In this document: positions 54,260 through 64,000 of the stretch, in pieces
Position numbering within the stretch: position 1 is the stretch's first letter
How the letters are laid out: each line of letters opens with the position of its first letter
The notes under the pieces: model-generated
Databases searched by the model: none
What the model was told of the DNA's origin: nothing
The model's input: only the letters and a program-made list of their open reading frames with translations
NCBI RefSeq assembly: GCF_003600835.1
Contig: NZ_NQYC01000001.1
Location: forward strand, 1,426,001 to 1,490,000
DNA length: 64,000 bases
Origin: Bacillus sp. PK3_68
Lineage (GTDB): Bacteria; Bacillota; Bacilli; Bacillales; Domibacillaceae
Direction of reading: 5' to 3'
Program-made: the position numbers and the translations under genes

Positions 54260-54969
54260 GAAGGCTTTGGCTCCTCTAATTTATAGCCTAATCCGCGGAT
54301 CGTTTTTATGTACTCGGGCTTTCTCGTATTATGTTCAATTTTCTCACGCAAATGGCTGATATGCACATCAACAATTCGTGTATCACCGGCAAAATCATAT
54401 TTCCAAACAGCACTTAACAGCTGATCACGTGTTAATACACGTCCTTTATGCTCCATTAAATATAGAAGTAACTCAAACTCTTTCGGTGTAAGCTCCAGTA
54501 AGTTCCCTCGAAAATATGCTTCATATTTTTCTGGATAAATAACGATTTCTGAAACGGTCAGTCCGTTCTCCTGTCCATTTGTTTCTTCTACTCTCGGCAT
54601 ATGCTGCAGCCGGCGTAAAATAGCCTTCACCCGTGCCAGCAATTCTCTTGGACTAAATGGCTTTGTCATGTAATCATCCGCACCTAGTTCAAGGCCAAGT
54701 ACTTTATCAAACTCTTCATCCTTTGCTGTCAGCATTAAAATTGGTGTGGACACTTTTCTCTGCCGAAGCTCCTTACATACTTCCATTCCATCCAGCCGTG
54801 GAAGCATCCAATCCAGCACAAGCAAATCTGGAAGTTCCTCCAATGTTTTTTTGAGCGCTTCCTCCCCATCATATGCTGTGATAACTTCATATCCAGCCTG
54901 CTCTAAGTTGTATTTAATTAGCGTTACAATAGATGGCTCGTCATCTACCACTAAGACTCTTTTGTTCAT
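54256..54969 (-). CDS. phoP: Phosphate-starvation response regulator PhoP
   Basis: 237 residues. Receiver domain (VLVVDDEPSIVTLIKYNLEQ, Asp in LLVLDWMLPRLDG, Lys in DDYMTKPFS) and OmpR-type winged helix (LTPKEFELLLYLMEHKGR, DVHISHLREKIE, IRGLGYKLEEP). It controls the Pho regulon by binding TT(A/T)ACA repeats 11 bp apart. Four-base overlap with phoR shows coupling. Position between mdh and phoR-polA equals B. subtilis. Confidence 0.95.
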   Translation of the reverse strand: MNKRVLVVDDEPSIVTLIKYNLEQAGYEVITAYDGEEALKKTLEELPDLLVLDWMLPRLDGMEVCKELRQRKVSTPILMLTAKDEEFDKVLGLELGADDYMTKPFSPRELLARVKAILRRLQHMPRVEETNGQENGLTVSEIVIYPEKYEAYFRGNLLELTPKEFELLLYLMEHKGRVLTRDQLLSAVWKYDFAGDTRIVDVHISHLREKIEHNTRKPEYIKTIRGLGYKLEEPKPS

Positions 54970-55085
54970 TTTGCCCTCCCTGGAAAGTAATGACCGTTCT
55001 TTCTCAATTATACCTTAACCTTCTATTGTTGAAAAAGGAAGAAACGCGACTCCTTCGATGTCGGTCTTTTACGATAAAAATCAAT

Positions 55086-55118
55086 ACAAAAACCCCAGGG
55101 GAAACTGGGGGTTTTTGT
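55086..55118 (-). terminator. Terminator after mdh
   Basis: ACAAAAACCCC and GGGGTTTTTGT form a stem with T-runs on both strands, 14 bases past the mdh stop, ending the citZ-icd-mdh cluster. Confidence 0.85.
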
Positions 55119-55131
55119 AAATACCTATTTA

Positions 55132-56070
55132 TCAAGAAAGAACACTCATCACATTACGCACAGAATCAACTGATTTTTGCAGCGCCGCCTTCTCATTCTC
55201 TGTTAGCTCAAGCTCAATTACTTTTTCAATGCCATCTTTACCGAGAATTGTCGGTACCCCTAGATAAAGGCCCTCGTGTCCATATTCACCTTCAAGATAA
55301 GCAATAGCAGGAAGAATGCGGCGTTGATCTTTCAAAATAGCCTCTGCCATTTCTACAAGGGAAGCAGCTGGTGCATAGTAAGCAGAACCGTTACCTAAAA
55401 GAGAAACGATTTCACCGCCGCCTTTGCGTGTACGTTCAACAATGGCCTCAAGACGATCTTGCGGAATCAATTTTTCTAAAGGAATACCGCCTGCGTAAGA
55501 ATAACGTACAAGTGGGACCATGTCATCGCCGTGGCCGCCAAGAACAAAGCCTGTAATATCTTTTACAGACAAATTTAACTCTTGTGCAACGAATGTACGG
55601 AAACGAGCGGTATCAAGAACGCCTGATTGGCCGATCACGCGGTTTTTCGGGAATCCTGATTCTTTAAACACAGTATAAGTCATCGCATCGGCAGGGTTCG
55701 TTAGCACGATAATATGGCAATTTGGAGAGCTTTTCGCAATTTCAGCTGTTACAGCCTTCATCACTTTTTGGTTTGTTTGTACCAGGTCATCCCGGCTCAT
55801 CCCTGGCTTACGAGCAATTCCAGCTGTAATGATGACCAGATCAGAATCTTTCGTATCTTCATAGCTGGATGTACCGATGATGTTCGTATCAAATCCTTGC
55901 ACAGGACTTGCTTCAAGCATATCAAGGGCTTTGCCTTTGGTTGGGCCTTCCGCTTGTGGAATATCAACTAGTACAACGTCTCCTAGTTCTTTCTGTGCAA
56001 GCAAAAATGCCGTTGTTGCTCCTGTAAATCCCGCACCGATGACAGAAATCTTTTTACGTTTCAAAGACAT
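55132..56070 (-). CDS. mdh: Malate dehydrogenase
   Basis: 312 residues, as in B. subtilis. NAD-binding start [20 protein letters not shown] with the Asp in [12 protein letters not shown], substrate Arg residues in [20 protein letters not shown], and catalytic His in [17 protein letters not shown]. It oxidises malate to oxaloacetate in the TCA cycle; the LDH-like type typical of Bacilli. ATG at 56070 follows GGGGG at 8 nt; an upstream ATG at 56118 only lengthens the frame. Third gene of citZ-icd-mdh, separated from icd by a hairpin. Confidence 0.96.
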   Translation of the reverse strand: MSLKRKKISVIGAGFTGATTAFLLAQKELGDVVLVDIPQAEGPTKGKALDMLEASPVQGFDTNIIGTSSYEDTKDSDLVIITAGIARKPGMSRDDLVQTNQKVMKAVTAEIAKSSPNCHIIVLTNPADAMTYTVFKESGFPKNRVIGQSGVLDTARFRTFVAQELNLSVKDITGFVLGGHGDDMVPLVRYSYAGGIPLEKLIPQDRLEAIVERTRKGGGEIVSLLGNGSAYYAPAASLVEMAEAILKDQRRILPAIAYLEGEYGHEGLYLGVPTILGKDGIEKVIELELTENEKAALQKSVDSVRNVMSVLS

Positions 56071-56116
56071 GTGTGAGTCCCCCTTAAAATTAGGTATGGT
56101 ATGGAATACATATAAC

Positions 56117-56150
56117 ACCGTTCCTTTGTAAAAAGAACGGTGTTGATACT
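56117..56150 (-). promoter_or_regulatory. Hairpin between icd and mdh
   Basis: AACACCGTTC pairs with GAACGGTGTT around 11 bases, directly after the icd stop. There is no real T-run on the minus strand, so it may be a partial terminator or mRNA-stabilising or processing element that sets unequal icd and mdh levels. Confidence 0.6.
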
Positions 56151-56152
56151 AA

Positions 56153-57421
56153 TTAAAGGTTCTTGATTAATTCATCAGCAAACTCAGAAGTTTTTACTTC
56201 TGTTGCGCCTTCCATTAAACGGGCAAAGTCATAAGTAACTACTTTAGACGCAATGGTTTTTTCAACAGATGCAGTGATAAGATTAGCTGCTTCATTCCAT
56301 CCTAAGTGTTCAAGCATTAATACACCTGAAAGTAGAACAGAAGAAGGATTTACTTTATCAAGTCCTGCATATTTTGGAGCTGTTCCGTGTGTCGCTTCAA
56401 AAATAGCATGTCCTGTTTCATAGTTAATATTGGCTCCCGGTGCAATTCCGATTCCACCCACTTGTGCAGCAAGTGCATCAGAAATGTAGTCACCGTTTAA
56501 GTTCATTGTTGCTACTACATCAAATTCTTTTGGACGAGTTAAAATTTGTTGAAGGAATATATCAGCAATGGCATCTTTAACGATGATCTTGCCAGCAGCT
56601 TCTGCATCAGCCTGCGCTTTGTTTGCTGCTTCTGTTCCCTGTTCTTCTTTAATTTTATCGTACTGAGCCCAAGTGAATACTTTTTCGCCGAATTCTTTTT
56701 CAGCTAATTCATAGCCCCAGTTTTTGAACGCACCTTCAGTAAATTTCATAATGTTACCTTTATGTACTAAAGTAACAGATTTGCGGCCTTCTTTAATAGC
56801 ATAGTTGATCGCTGCTCGTACTAAGCGAGTAGTTCCTTCTTTAGAGATTGGCTTAATACCAATACCTGAAGTTTCAGGGAAACGGATTTTATTTACACCC
56901 ATTTCATTTTTCAGGAAGTCGATGACTTTTTTCACTTCATCTGAACCTTCCTTGTATTCAATGCCAGCGTAAATATCTTCTGTATTTTCACGGAAGATAA
57001 CCATATCAGTATCTTCAGGGCGTTTGATCGGAGAAGGTACTCCGTCGAAGTAACGAACAGGACGCAAGCAGACGAATAAGTCTAATTCCTGGCGAAGCGC
57101 TACGTTTAAAGAGCGGAATCCGCCGCCGATTGGTGTTGTTAATGGACCTTTAATAGCAATCAAATATTCACGAATTTGCTCTAGTGTTTCTTCCGGAAGC
57201 CATTCGCCTGTTTTGTTAAATGCTTTTTCTCCGGCATATACTTCTTTCCATTCGATCTTCTTTTCACCGTTATATGCTTTCTCAACAGCAGCATCAAGTA
57301 CACGGGAAGCTGCTGCCCAGATATCAGGGCCAATTCCGTCCCCTTCAATGAATGGGATTACTGGATGGTTTGGTACATTTAAAACTCCATTTGATACAGT
57401 AATTTTTTCGCCTTGTGACAT
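56153..57421 (-). CDS. icd: NADP-dependent isocitrate dehydrogenase
   Basis: 422 residues starting [20 protein letters not shown], almost identical in plan to B. subtilis Icd. The substrate loop [20 protein letters not shown] (phosphorylatable Ser), metal Asp residues and the NADP-site [17 protein letters not shown] are present. It converts isocitrate to 2-oxoglutarate. ATG at 57421 has GGAGG 8 nt upstream; the frame opens to 57448 without a site. Middle gene of citZ-icd-mdh. Confidence 0.97.
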   Translation of the reverse strand: MSQGEKITVSNGVLNVPNHPVIPFIEGDGIGPDIWAAASRVLDAAVEKAYNGEKKIEWKEVYAGEKAFNKTGEWLPEETLEQIREYLIAIKGPLTTPIGGGFRSLNVALRQELDLFVCLRPVRYFDGVPSPIKRPEDTDMVIFRENTEDIYAGIEYKEGSDEVKKVIDFLKNEMGVNKIRFPETSGIGIKPISKEGTTRLVRAAINYAIKEGRKSVTLVHKGNIMKFTEGAFKNWGYELAEKEFGEKVFTWAQYDKIKEEQGTEAANKAQADAEAAGKIIVKDAIADIFLQQILTRPKEFDVVATMNLNGDYISDALAAQVGGIGIAPGANINYETGHAIFEATHGTAPKYAGLDKVNPSSVLLSGVLMLEHLGWNEAANLITASVEKTIASKVVTYDFARLMEGATEVKTSEFADELIKNL

Positions 57422-57447
57422 GAAAAATACCTCCAATTCCATAATCA

Positions 57448-57476
57448 AAGGTTAGAGGCATACGCCCTCTAACCTC
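57448..57476 (-). promoter_or_regulatory. Hairpin between citZ and icd
   Basis: GGTTAGAGG pairs with CCTCTAACC over a 7-base loop in the 107-base citZ-icd gap. Without a T-run it is more likely a processing or stabilising hairpin than a full terminator. Confidence 0.5.
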
Positions 57477-57528
57477 TGTTACTCAATTTATATTACACCA
57501 ATTTTTTGGGTGTTTGTAAATATTAGAA

Positions 57529-58647
57529 TTACTTGCGCTTACCGATCGGTACGTACTCTTGCATACCAGGACCTGTGTATTCAGCACGTGGACGGATTAA
57601 ACGGTTGTTTGAATACTGTTCCAAGATGTGTGCCAACCAGCCAGATACACGGCTTACAGCAAAAATTGGCGTGAACAAATCATGCTCTATGCCCAGGCTA
57701 TGGTAAACGGATGCAGAATAGAAATCCACATTTGGCGGAAGTTTCTTCTGCGTTGTTACAAGTTCCTCAATTTGTGTGGACATCTCGTACCATTGTGGCT
57801 CTCCAGTTAATTCTGTCAATCTTCTTGACATTTCCTTCAAGTGCTTCGCACGCGGGTCGCCTTGACGGTATACACGATGGCCGAAGCCCATAATTTTTTC
57901 TTTATTGTTTAACTTGCTCAAGATATACGGCTCTACGTTATCAACGGAACCGATCTCAGTGAGCATTTTCATTACCTGCTCATTCGCCCCGCCATGAAGC
58001 GGGCCTTTTAAAGCAGAAATGGCTGCTGTTACTCCAGAATAAACGTCAGATAAAGTAGCTACACATACGCGAGCTGTAAATGTAGAAGCGTTTAATTCAT
58101 GGTCCGCATGCAGAACGAGCGCTTTGTCAAACGCTTCGATTTCGACAGCCTCCGGTTCTTTTCCGGAAAGCATGTACAGGAAGTTCGCTGCTAAACCGAA
58201 ATCTTTGCGTGGCGCTATCGGCTCTTCGCCTTTACGGATGCGGGCAAACGCAGTTACAAGCGCAGGGATTTTTGCTTGCAGACGAACTGCCTTGCGGTAA
58301 TTTGCTTCCTCGCTCATAACATCCGCTTCTTCATCGTACAAACCAATTAATGAAACAGCTGTGCGGAGGGCGGCCATTGGATGGACTTTATCAATTGGAT
58401 ACATTTTAAAGTGGTTAAGTACTTCTTGAGGAAGATCATAGCTGTCTGACAATTGCTGCTTCAGCTCATCTAGCTCTGCCTGTGTAGGAAGTTTTCGGTG
58501 CCATAGCAGATAAATAACTTCTTCAAAGCTTGCATTTTCAGCTAAATCATCGATGTTGTAGCCAGCGTATGTAAGAGTGTCATCAATAATAGAGCTTACT
58601 GAAGATGTTGTTGCTACTACTCCTTCTAATCCACGAGCGGTCGTCAT
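57529..58647 (-). CDS. citZ: Citrate synthase
   Basis: 372 residues, the short Gram-positive type. It begins TTARGLEGVVATTSSVSSII; catalytic His residues are in ILHADHELNASTFTARVC and GFGHRVYRQGDPRAKHL, and Asp in NVDFYSASVYHSLGI. It condenses acetyl-CoA with oxaloacetate. ATG at 58647 has AAGGAG 9 nt upstream and gives the family length; the frame opens two codons earlier. Promoter and a cre-like site lie about 110-150 bp upstream. Confidence 0.97.
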   Translation of the reverse strand: MTTARGLEGVVATTSSVSSIIDDTLTYAGYNIDDLAENASFEEVIYLLWHRKLPTQAELDELKQQLSDSYDLPQEVLNHFKMYPIDKVHPMAALRTAVSLIGLYDEEADVMSEEANYRKAVRLQAKIPALVTAFARIRKGEEPIAPRKDFGLAANFLYMLSGKEPEAVEIEAFDKALVLHADHELNASTFTARVCVATLSDVYSGVTAAISALKGPLHGGANEQVMKMLTEIGSVDNVEPYILSKLNNKEKIMGFGHRVYRQGDPRAKHLKEMSRRLTELTGEPQWYEMSTQIEELVTTQKKLPPNVDFYSASVYHSLGIEHDLFTPIFAVSRVSGWLAHILEQYSNNRLIRPRAEYTGPGMQEYVPIGKRK

Positions 58648-58705
58648 AATCATTCTCTCCTTCGACTGTTAATTTCCCCCATTGCCTTTTTTGAAACCAT
58701 TTTTA

Positions 58706-58723
58706 ACTGAGTTCTTGCTCAGT
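58706..58723 (-). promoter_or_regulatory. Short hairpin in the citZ leader
   Basis: ACTGAG and CTCAGT pair around TTCTTG in the leader between the citZ promoter and start. In B. subtilis aconitase is reported to bind the citZ leader RNA; whether this hairpin serves that is unknown. Confidence 0.35.
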
Positions 58724-58754
58724 AAAGTTTCATGTAAAACACGAACATTTTTAA

Positions 58755-58768
58755 AGATTGCGCTTTCA
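58755..58768 (-). promoter_or_regulatory. cre-like CcpA site at citZ
   Basis: The minus strand TGAAAGCGCAATCT fits the cre core TGNAANCGNWNNCW at every position. It begins at the predicted transcription start, so CcpA bound here would block transcription in glucose, as known for B. subtilis citZ. Confidence 0.72.
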
Positions 58769-58774
58769 CCTGAT

Positions 58775-58803
58775 ATTATAAACAATAATTTAATGTTTGT
58801 GAA
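58775..58803 (-). promoter_or_regulatory. Sigma-A promoter of citZ
   Basis: TTCACA (58798-58803) and TATAAT (58775-58780) on the minus strand, 17 bp apart; predicted start point near 58768. The spacer is AT-rich, and a CcpC site could be present but is not clear to me. Confidence 0.75.
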
Positions 58804-58926
58804 TGAAAAGTGTCTAAAATTCTACAAAATCGCCATGGTTTCTCAACAAAACACGGGGAAAAAACATGTTATACTAAAAAATTATTTTCTTCCTGTACTC
58901 ATTATACATGGGAGCGGCTAAAATTT

Positions 58927-59382
58927 CTATTGAAACCACTCAAGAACTTTCATAACCGTGTAGGCGATGCCTGCGCCGATCAATGGACCAACGGCCACGC
59001 CATTAAAAAGAGCTACCGCTGCAATCGTTCCAAAGACAAGTGCGGTCGTAATATGAGGATCCTCCGCCAGCAACGTCACGCCGCTTTTGCCGAGAAGGGC
59101 TACAAGCATACCAGAGATGAGAGCGATCCATGCATAAGGAGACTTTAGAGAATCCCCCAGCTCCCTAAACCCAATTTCTCCTGTCGCAATCGGCACCAAC
59201 ACCGCAATAGTAATGACTGCTACTCCCCAGTTGATTCCCTTCGTTTGAACAGCCGCAAACAGCTTGTCATCTAAACCAATCACTTTCAGTACGAGCAAAA
59301 CAATAACAGCCAGAAGAAGCGATTGATTTTTCGCAATGAGCGCGATGGCAAGTAACATCAGTAAGAATAGATAAGGCTGCAT
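58927..59382 (-). CDS. ytwI: DUF441 membrane protein YtwI
   Basis: 151 residues with four hydrophobic helices (FLLMLLAIALIAKNQSLLLA, GVAVITIAVLVPIATGEIGF, IALISGMLVALLGKSGVTLL, GPLIGAGIAYTVMKVLEWFQ). This is the DUF441 family, B. subtilis YtwI, adjacent to citZ and ytvI there too. No function is known. AAAGGGG lies before the ATG. Divergent from ytvI across 106 bp. Confidence 0.9.
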   Translation of the reverse strand: MQPYLFLLMLLAIALIAKNQSLLLAVIVLLVLKVIGLDDKLFAAVQTKGINWGVAVITIAVLVPIATGEIGFRELGDSLKSPYAWIALISGMLVALLGKSGVTLLAEDPHITTALVFGTIAAVALFNGVAVGPLIGAGIAYTVMKVLEWFQ

Positions 59383-59488
59383 ATCTCTACCCCTTTCTTT
59401 TATGCAATTTTTGTCGTTATAATACGAGCCATTTTTCTTTCTCTCCCCTGATCAGATTGATACAATGTGAGGCATAGGAGGTGAAGCC

Positions 59489-60619
59489 TTGAATTCATCC
59501 AACTGGCATAGGTTGATACGCTTTCTGATTGTAATTATTTCCACCGCGTTACTTTTACTCTCTTTATATTATGTTGCAAAAATAACGTACCCATTTATCA
59601 TCGGCTTTGCAGTTGCTTTTCTTATTCAGCCATTCGTTCGTTTTTTGGAGAAAAAGGTGAGGTTGCCACGAGCTGCTGCTGCCGGCACAGCTATCCTTCT
59701 TATTTTGGCTATTTTCGCTGGTGGAATGACGCTTTTAATCGCTGAAATTGTTTCAGGCGCGAATTATTTCGCCTCTGTTGTTCCCCGCCACGTTCACGTT
59801 GTAGTGGAGCAAATAGAAAACCTCTTCGCTTCTCAAGTGATCCCAATATATGAACGGGCAGCAGGGCTGTTTCATTCTCTTGATACCGGCCAGCAGGAGA
59901 CCATCTCTACAAACATTCGCCAAGCAGGGGAACAGTTCGCCTCAACAGCAGGAGAGTTTATCCAGAACTTCTTTTTGAAACTCCCAAAATTAATCTCATG
60001 GGTCCCTAATTTCGCGACCGCATTAATTTTCTCATTTCTTGCTGCTTTTTTCATTACTAAAGATTGGGAGAATCTTCAGAAGCGGACGATTCATTACTTA
60101 CCCGTAAAAGCAAGGACAAGCTTGATTAACGTGTTTGCCGCTTTAAAAAGGGCGTTATTCGGCTTTTTGCGCGCCCAATTGACACTCATTTCGATTACGA
60201 CCTTTATCGTTCTTGTAGGATTGCTTATTTTGCGGGTAAATTATGCAATTACACTCGCTCTTGTTGCGGGGCTTGTTGATTTGCTTCCTTATCTCGGGAC
60301 AGGCACCCTATTCGTGCCATGGATTATATACGAATTTATTGCCGGAGATACTGGCCTAGCCATTGGTTTAACTGTTTTATACGTGATCATCATTGTTCAG
60401 CGTCAGATTATGGAGCCTAAAGTATTGTCCTCCAGCATCGGCCTGGACCCTCTAGCTACGCTGATTGCCTTATTTGTCGGCTTTAAGCTTGCTGGTTTCT
60501 TCGGTCTGATTCTCGGCCCTGTTACACTCGTTATTATTAACGCTCTCAGCAGTGCAGGAGTATTTACAGATTTACGAAACTATATTACAGGAGAAGATGT
60601 GCCACCTCCGATGAAATAG
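59489..60619 (+). CDS. ytvI: Sporulation integral membrane protein YtvI (AI-2E/PerM family)
   Basis: 376 residues starting at TTG, with GGAGG 7 nt upstream and no better codon. Hydrophobic helices include FLIVIISTALLLLSLYYVA and FIIGFAVAFLIQPFVRFLEK, and the C-terminal block AGLVDLLPYLGTGTLFVPW, VQRQIMEPKVLSSSIGLDP and GFFGLILGPVTLVI defines the PerM/AI-2E family. Position between fxsA and ytwI identifies YtvI, annotated in B. subtilis as a sporulation membrane protein of unknown mechanism. It is one of few plus-strand genes in this half, a single gene ending at a two-way terminator. Confidence 0.93.
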   Translation: MNSSNWHRLIRFLIVIISTALLLLSLYYVAKITYPFIIGFAVAFLIQPFVRFLEKKVRLPRAAAAGTAILLILAIFAGGMTLLIAEIVSGANYFASVVPRHVHVVVEQIENLFASQVIPIYERAAGLFHSLDTGQQETISTNIRQAGEQFASTAGEFIQNFFLKLPKLISWVPNFATALIFSFLAAFFITKDWENLQKRTIHYLPVKARTSLINVFAALKRALFGFLRAQLTLISITTFIVLVGLLILRVNYAITLALVAGLVDLLPYLGTGTLFVPWIIYEFIAGDTGLAIGLTVLYVIIIVQRQIMEPKVLSSSIGLDPLATLIALFVGFKLAGFFGLILGPVTLVIINALSSAGVFTDLRNYITGEDVPPPMK

Positions 60620-60648
60620 AAAAGCGTCAGCCGCTGGCTGACGCTTTT
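60620..60648. terminator. Bidirectional terminator between ytvI and fxsA
   Basis: AAAAGCGTCAGCC pairs perfectly with GGCTGACGCTTTT over a 3-base loop, filling the whole 29-base gap between the two convergent stop codons. Confidence 0.93.
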
Positions 60649-61035
60649 CTATTTCATGATAATGACATTTCCATTTTGAAAAGAACGACGAAATAGTTTT
60701 AATAAGAGTGGTTTAACCCATTTTCTTGTGAAGGGAAGCAAAAGTAAAAAACCTAAAATATCTGTAATAAAGCCCGGGGCTAAAAGCAACAAGCCGCCGA
60801 CCAATATGCATACGCCATCGATTACCGTATCACCAATGAACCGGCCGTTCTGAATATCTTCACGCAACTTTATAACCGCCTGCATTCCTTGTTTCTTAGC
60901 AAAATAAGCTCCTAAAAAACCTGTTGTTAAAATCAACAGAAATGTTGGCCAAACTCCTATAGTTTTTCCTGAAAGCATCAGTAGACTAATTTCCAATGCC
61001 GGAGCAACAATAAAAATAAATAATAAATATCGCAA
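60649..61035 (-). CDS. fxsA: Membrane protein FxsA
   Basis: 128 residues: FIVAPALEISLLMLSGKTIG, LLILTTGFLGAYFAKKQGM and GGLLLLAPGFITDILGFLLL give the three to four helices of FxsA (suppressor of F exclusion of phage T7 in E. coli; YtzA in B. subtilis). Its cellular role is not understood. It lies after pyk as in relatives, ending at the shared terminator with ytvI. Confidence 0.93.
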   Translation of the reverse strand: MRYLLFIFIVAPALEISLLMLSGKTIGVWPTFLLILTTGFLGAYFAKKQGMQAVIKLREDIQNGRFIGDTVIDGVCILVGGLLLLAPGFITDILGFLLLLPFTRKWVKPLLLKLFRRSFQNGNVIIMK

Positions 61036-61149
61036 CGGATTTTCCCCTTTTTAAACAATTTATGTTCTTCTTTATTGTATCATCCCTCCCCAGCCGTCCG
61101 CAAAAATAGACGCATCTATTGTCTCTTCATACACTTGTTACTTATAAAA

Positions 61150-61194
61150 AAAGCTGTTCAGCAGCCGACAATCTGTCAGTTGCTGAACAGCTTT
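61150..61194 (-). terminator. Terminator after pyk
   Basis: AAAGCTGTTCAGCA pairs with TGCTGAACAGCTTT; an inner GACA/TGTC stem lies in the loop. It is 11 bases past the pyk stop. Confidence 0.9.
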
Positions 61195-61205
61195 CATTTT
61201 CTTAA

Positions 61206-62966
61206 TTAAAGGACATTGGCATGCCCGTTATAAACAATGCCTCTGGAGGCATCCACAGTAATTTCTTGTCCATCCTTTAAAATCGACGTCGCTTCTTCTA
61301 CTCCAACTAGGACTGGAATGCCCAAATTGATACCGACAACAGCACCGTGGCTTGTCAATCCACTTTCCTCTGTAATCAGCGCTGCACATTTTTCGATAGC
61401 CGGCACCATGTCTCTGTCGCTGCCGATCGTTACAAGGATGTCCCCTTCTTCTATCCTTTCTAGTGCTTCTGATGCGTTTTTAGCAACGACGACCTTGCCA
61501 TAAGCCGATTTTCGCCCAATCCCTTGGCCTTTCATTAAAACGTCCCCAACCACATGGATTTTCATCAGATTTGTCGTACCCGATTCGCCTACTGGAACAC
61601 CGGCTGTGATGACGATTAAATCTCCGTGCTTGACGAGACCCGTACTTATGCTTTGTTGTACAGCGAGCTCAAGCATTTCATCTGTTGTCTTTACTTTAGG
61701 ACCGATATTTGGGAATACTCCCCAGACAAGTGCAAGGCTGCGTGAAACTCGTTCACTGGATGTAACCGCGACAATCGGTGCTTTTGAACGATAGCGTGAA
61801 ATCATTCGAGCAGTGTGTCCACTCTCCGTTGGCGTCACAATCGCTTGTACATCTAAATTGTTTGCCGTATGGGCCACTGATTGTCCGATCGCATCGGTCA
61901 TTGTATGTCCGCTTACTTTGCTACGTATAGATAAGATTTCTGAGTAATTTAAAGCCGTCTCTGTGCGATCTGCAATGCTGTGCATCGTTTGTACCGCCTC
62001 AAGAGGATACGTTCCTGCAGCTGTTTCCCCAGAAAGCATAATCGCATCTGTACCATCAAAAATAGCATTGGCTACATCACTTGCTTCCGCACGTGTCGGG
62101 CGCGGGTTACGCTGCATGGAATCAAGCATTTGTGTCGCCGTAATAACCGGCTTGCCGAGAGTGTTGCAACGCTGAATTAACCTTTTTTGCACGAGCGGCA
62201 CTTCCTCGGCAGGAATTTCCACGCCAAGATCTCCGCGTGCTACCATCAATCCATCCGATACCTCAAGAATGCTGTCGATATTATCGACTCCTTCTTGATT
62301 CTCAATTTTAGGGATGATTTGAATATGGCTCGCTCCATGCAGTTCCAGCAACTCATGAATCTCGAGAACGTCAGAAGCGCGACGAACAAAAGAAGCAGCA
62401 ATAAAGTCAACGTCTTGTTCAATACCGAACTTGATATCTTCTGCATCCTTTTCAGTAATTCCTGGAAGATTGATCGATACACCGGGCACATTTACACCCT
62501 TTTTATTTTTTAGCGTGCCACTGTTCAGTACTTTTGTTTGGATTTCGCCTGCTGATCTATCGATGTCTGTTACTTCAAGGGCAATTAAGCCGTCATCCAA
62601 CAGGATTTTTCCTCCCGGCTTAATATCCTCTATCAATCCCTCATATGTAACCGAAAATTTTTCGGATGTTCCGAGCACTTCATGCATAGATACTATCACT
62701 TGACTGCCAGCTGTTAGCTCTATAGCATCATTTTCCATATTATGTGTGCGAATTTCAGGGCCTTTCGTATCTAACAAAATACCGATTGTTTTTCCGGTCT
62801 TCTTTGCAGCTTCGCGAATATTTTTGATTCGCTGTGCATGCTCTTCGTGATTCCCATGGGAAAAATTCAAACGGGCAATATTCATGCCAGCTTCCATTAA
62901 CTTTTCGAGCATGGACGGGCTTTCACTTGCCGGACCAATCGTACATACAATCTTTGTCTTTCTCAT
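61206..62966 (-). CDS. pyk: Pyruvate kinase with C-terminal PEP-utiliser domain
   Basis: 586 residues. The TIM-barrel enzyme begins [20 protein letters not shown], with [11 protein letters not shown], the [13 protein letters not shown] strand, catalytic Lys in [23 protein letters not shown] and [20 protein letters not shown]. After the allosteric domain (to about 475) it carries the extra 110-residue PEP-utilising phosphohistidine-like domain ([20 protein letters not shown]) found in Bacillus and Geobacillus pyruvate kinases. It makes pyruvate and ATP. It follows pfkA by 28 nt in a glycolytic operon. Confidence 0.97.
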   Translation of the reverse strand: MRKTKIVCTIGPASESPSMLEKLMEAGMNIARLNFSHGNHEEHAQRIKNIREAAKKTGKTIGILLDTKGPEIRTHNMENDAIELTAGSQVIVSMHEVLGTSEKFSVTYEGLIEDIKPGGKILLDDGLIALEVTDIDRSAGEIQTKVLNSGTLKNKKGVNVPGVSINLPGITEKDAEDIKFGIEQDVDFIAASFVRRASDVLEIHELLELHGASHIQIIPKIENQEGVDNIDSILEVSDGLMVARGDLGVEIPAEEVPLVQKRLIQRCNTLGKPVITATQMLDSMQRNPRPTRAEASDVANAIFDGTDAIMLSGETAAGTYPLEAVQTMHSIADRTETALNYSEILSIRSKVSGHTMTDAIGQSVAHTANNLDVQAIVTPTESGHTARMISRYRSKAPIVAVTSSERVSRSLALVWGVFPNIGPKVKTTDEMLELAVQQSISTGLVKHGDLIVITAGVPVGESGTTNLMKIHVVGDVLMKGQGIGRKSAYGKVVVAKNASEALERIEEGDILVTIGSDRDMVPAIEKCAALITEESGLTSHGAVVGINLGIPVLVGVEEATSILKDGQEITVDASRGIVYNGHANVL

Positions 62967-62994
62967 CTTTTGAGAGCCTCCTCGTGAAAATCAA

Positions 62995-63999
<1,005 letters not shown>

Positions 64000-64000
64000 A

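Noticed and set aside
58682-58926. Small plus-strand frames upstream of citZ
   Set aside because: They cover the citZ promoter, cre-like site and leader, have no ribosome sites and read as unlikely protein.

Overview
The window is chromosomal DNA of a spore-forming member of the Bacillaceae that is not Bacillus subtilis itself. The right-hand two thirds follows the B. subtilis gene order pfkA-pyk-fxsA-ytvI-ytwI-citZ-icd-mdh-phoP-phoR-polA-mutM-ytaF-coaE-gapB-speD-nrdR-dnaB-dnaI-thrS-infC-rpmI-rplT-ysdA-ysdC, with strong Shine-Dalgarno sites and sporulation genes (sspN, ytaF, ytvI). Local differences include an aldehyde dehydrogenase and a small orphan gene between rplT and ysdA, an XRE regulator pair between coaE and gapB, and no ytxBC between dnaI and thrS.

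Layout. 1-4908: signalling cluster on the minus strand (hybrid histidine kinase, CheR-type methyltransferase, receiver-PAS protein running off the left edge). 5184-11085: large STAND/SARP-type regulator divergent from a class III aminotransferase and an APC permease. 11119-12868: an IS1182-family element inserted in the terminator shared by the permease and the next gene. 12938-17336: M48 protease with ankyrin repeats, RDD protein, and a decaying cluster (FAD oxidase, half-length MFS protein, broken YdcF/DUF218 gene). 17593-23670: SLH-amidase, sspN, yisP-like gene, AI-2E-type exporter and LysP-like permease. 23728-29574: envelope-stress module (secreted 49-residue-repeat protein, HtrA, small membrane proteins, OmpR-type two-component system). 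29705-34070: cysJI sulfite reductase and yueI. 34230-34505: tandem non-coding repeats. 34508-63954: the housekeeping block.

How genes work together. The SARP-type regulator probably controls the aminotransferase-permease pair: three copies of the heptamer GTAAGAA lie upstream of the aminotransferase, two of them 11 bp apart, and the last ends 8 bp before a -10 box. The two-component system at 26356-28434 probably controls htrA, the repeat protein and itself through a direct repeat TTTTCACC-N3-TTTTCACC present in all three promoters. Carbon metabolism genes carry recognisable control sites: CcpN-like boxes at gapB and a cre-like site at citZ. The translation genes have a T-box (thrS), an L20 leader and an ATT start codon (infC). 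The speD leader can fold and contains a perfect complement to its own ribosome binding site.

Two genes that should be intact, dnaB and the sensor kinase at 26356-27782, are each broken by a single-base shift in a homopolymer. Sequencing error is the simplest explanation for the essential dnaB. I found no CRISPR array, tRNA, rRNA, prophage or recognised defence system. All product names rest on reading motifs and on remembered families, not on database searches.
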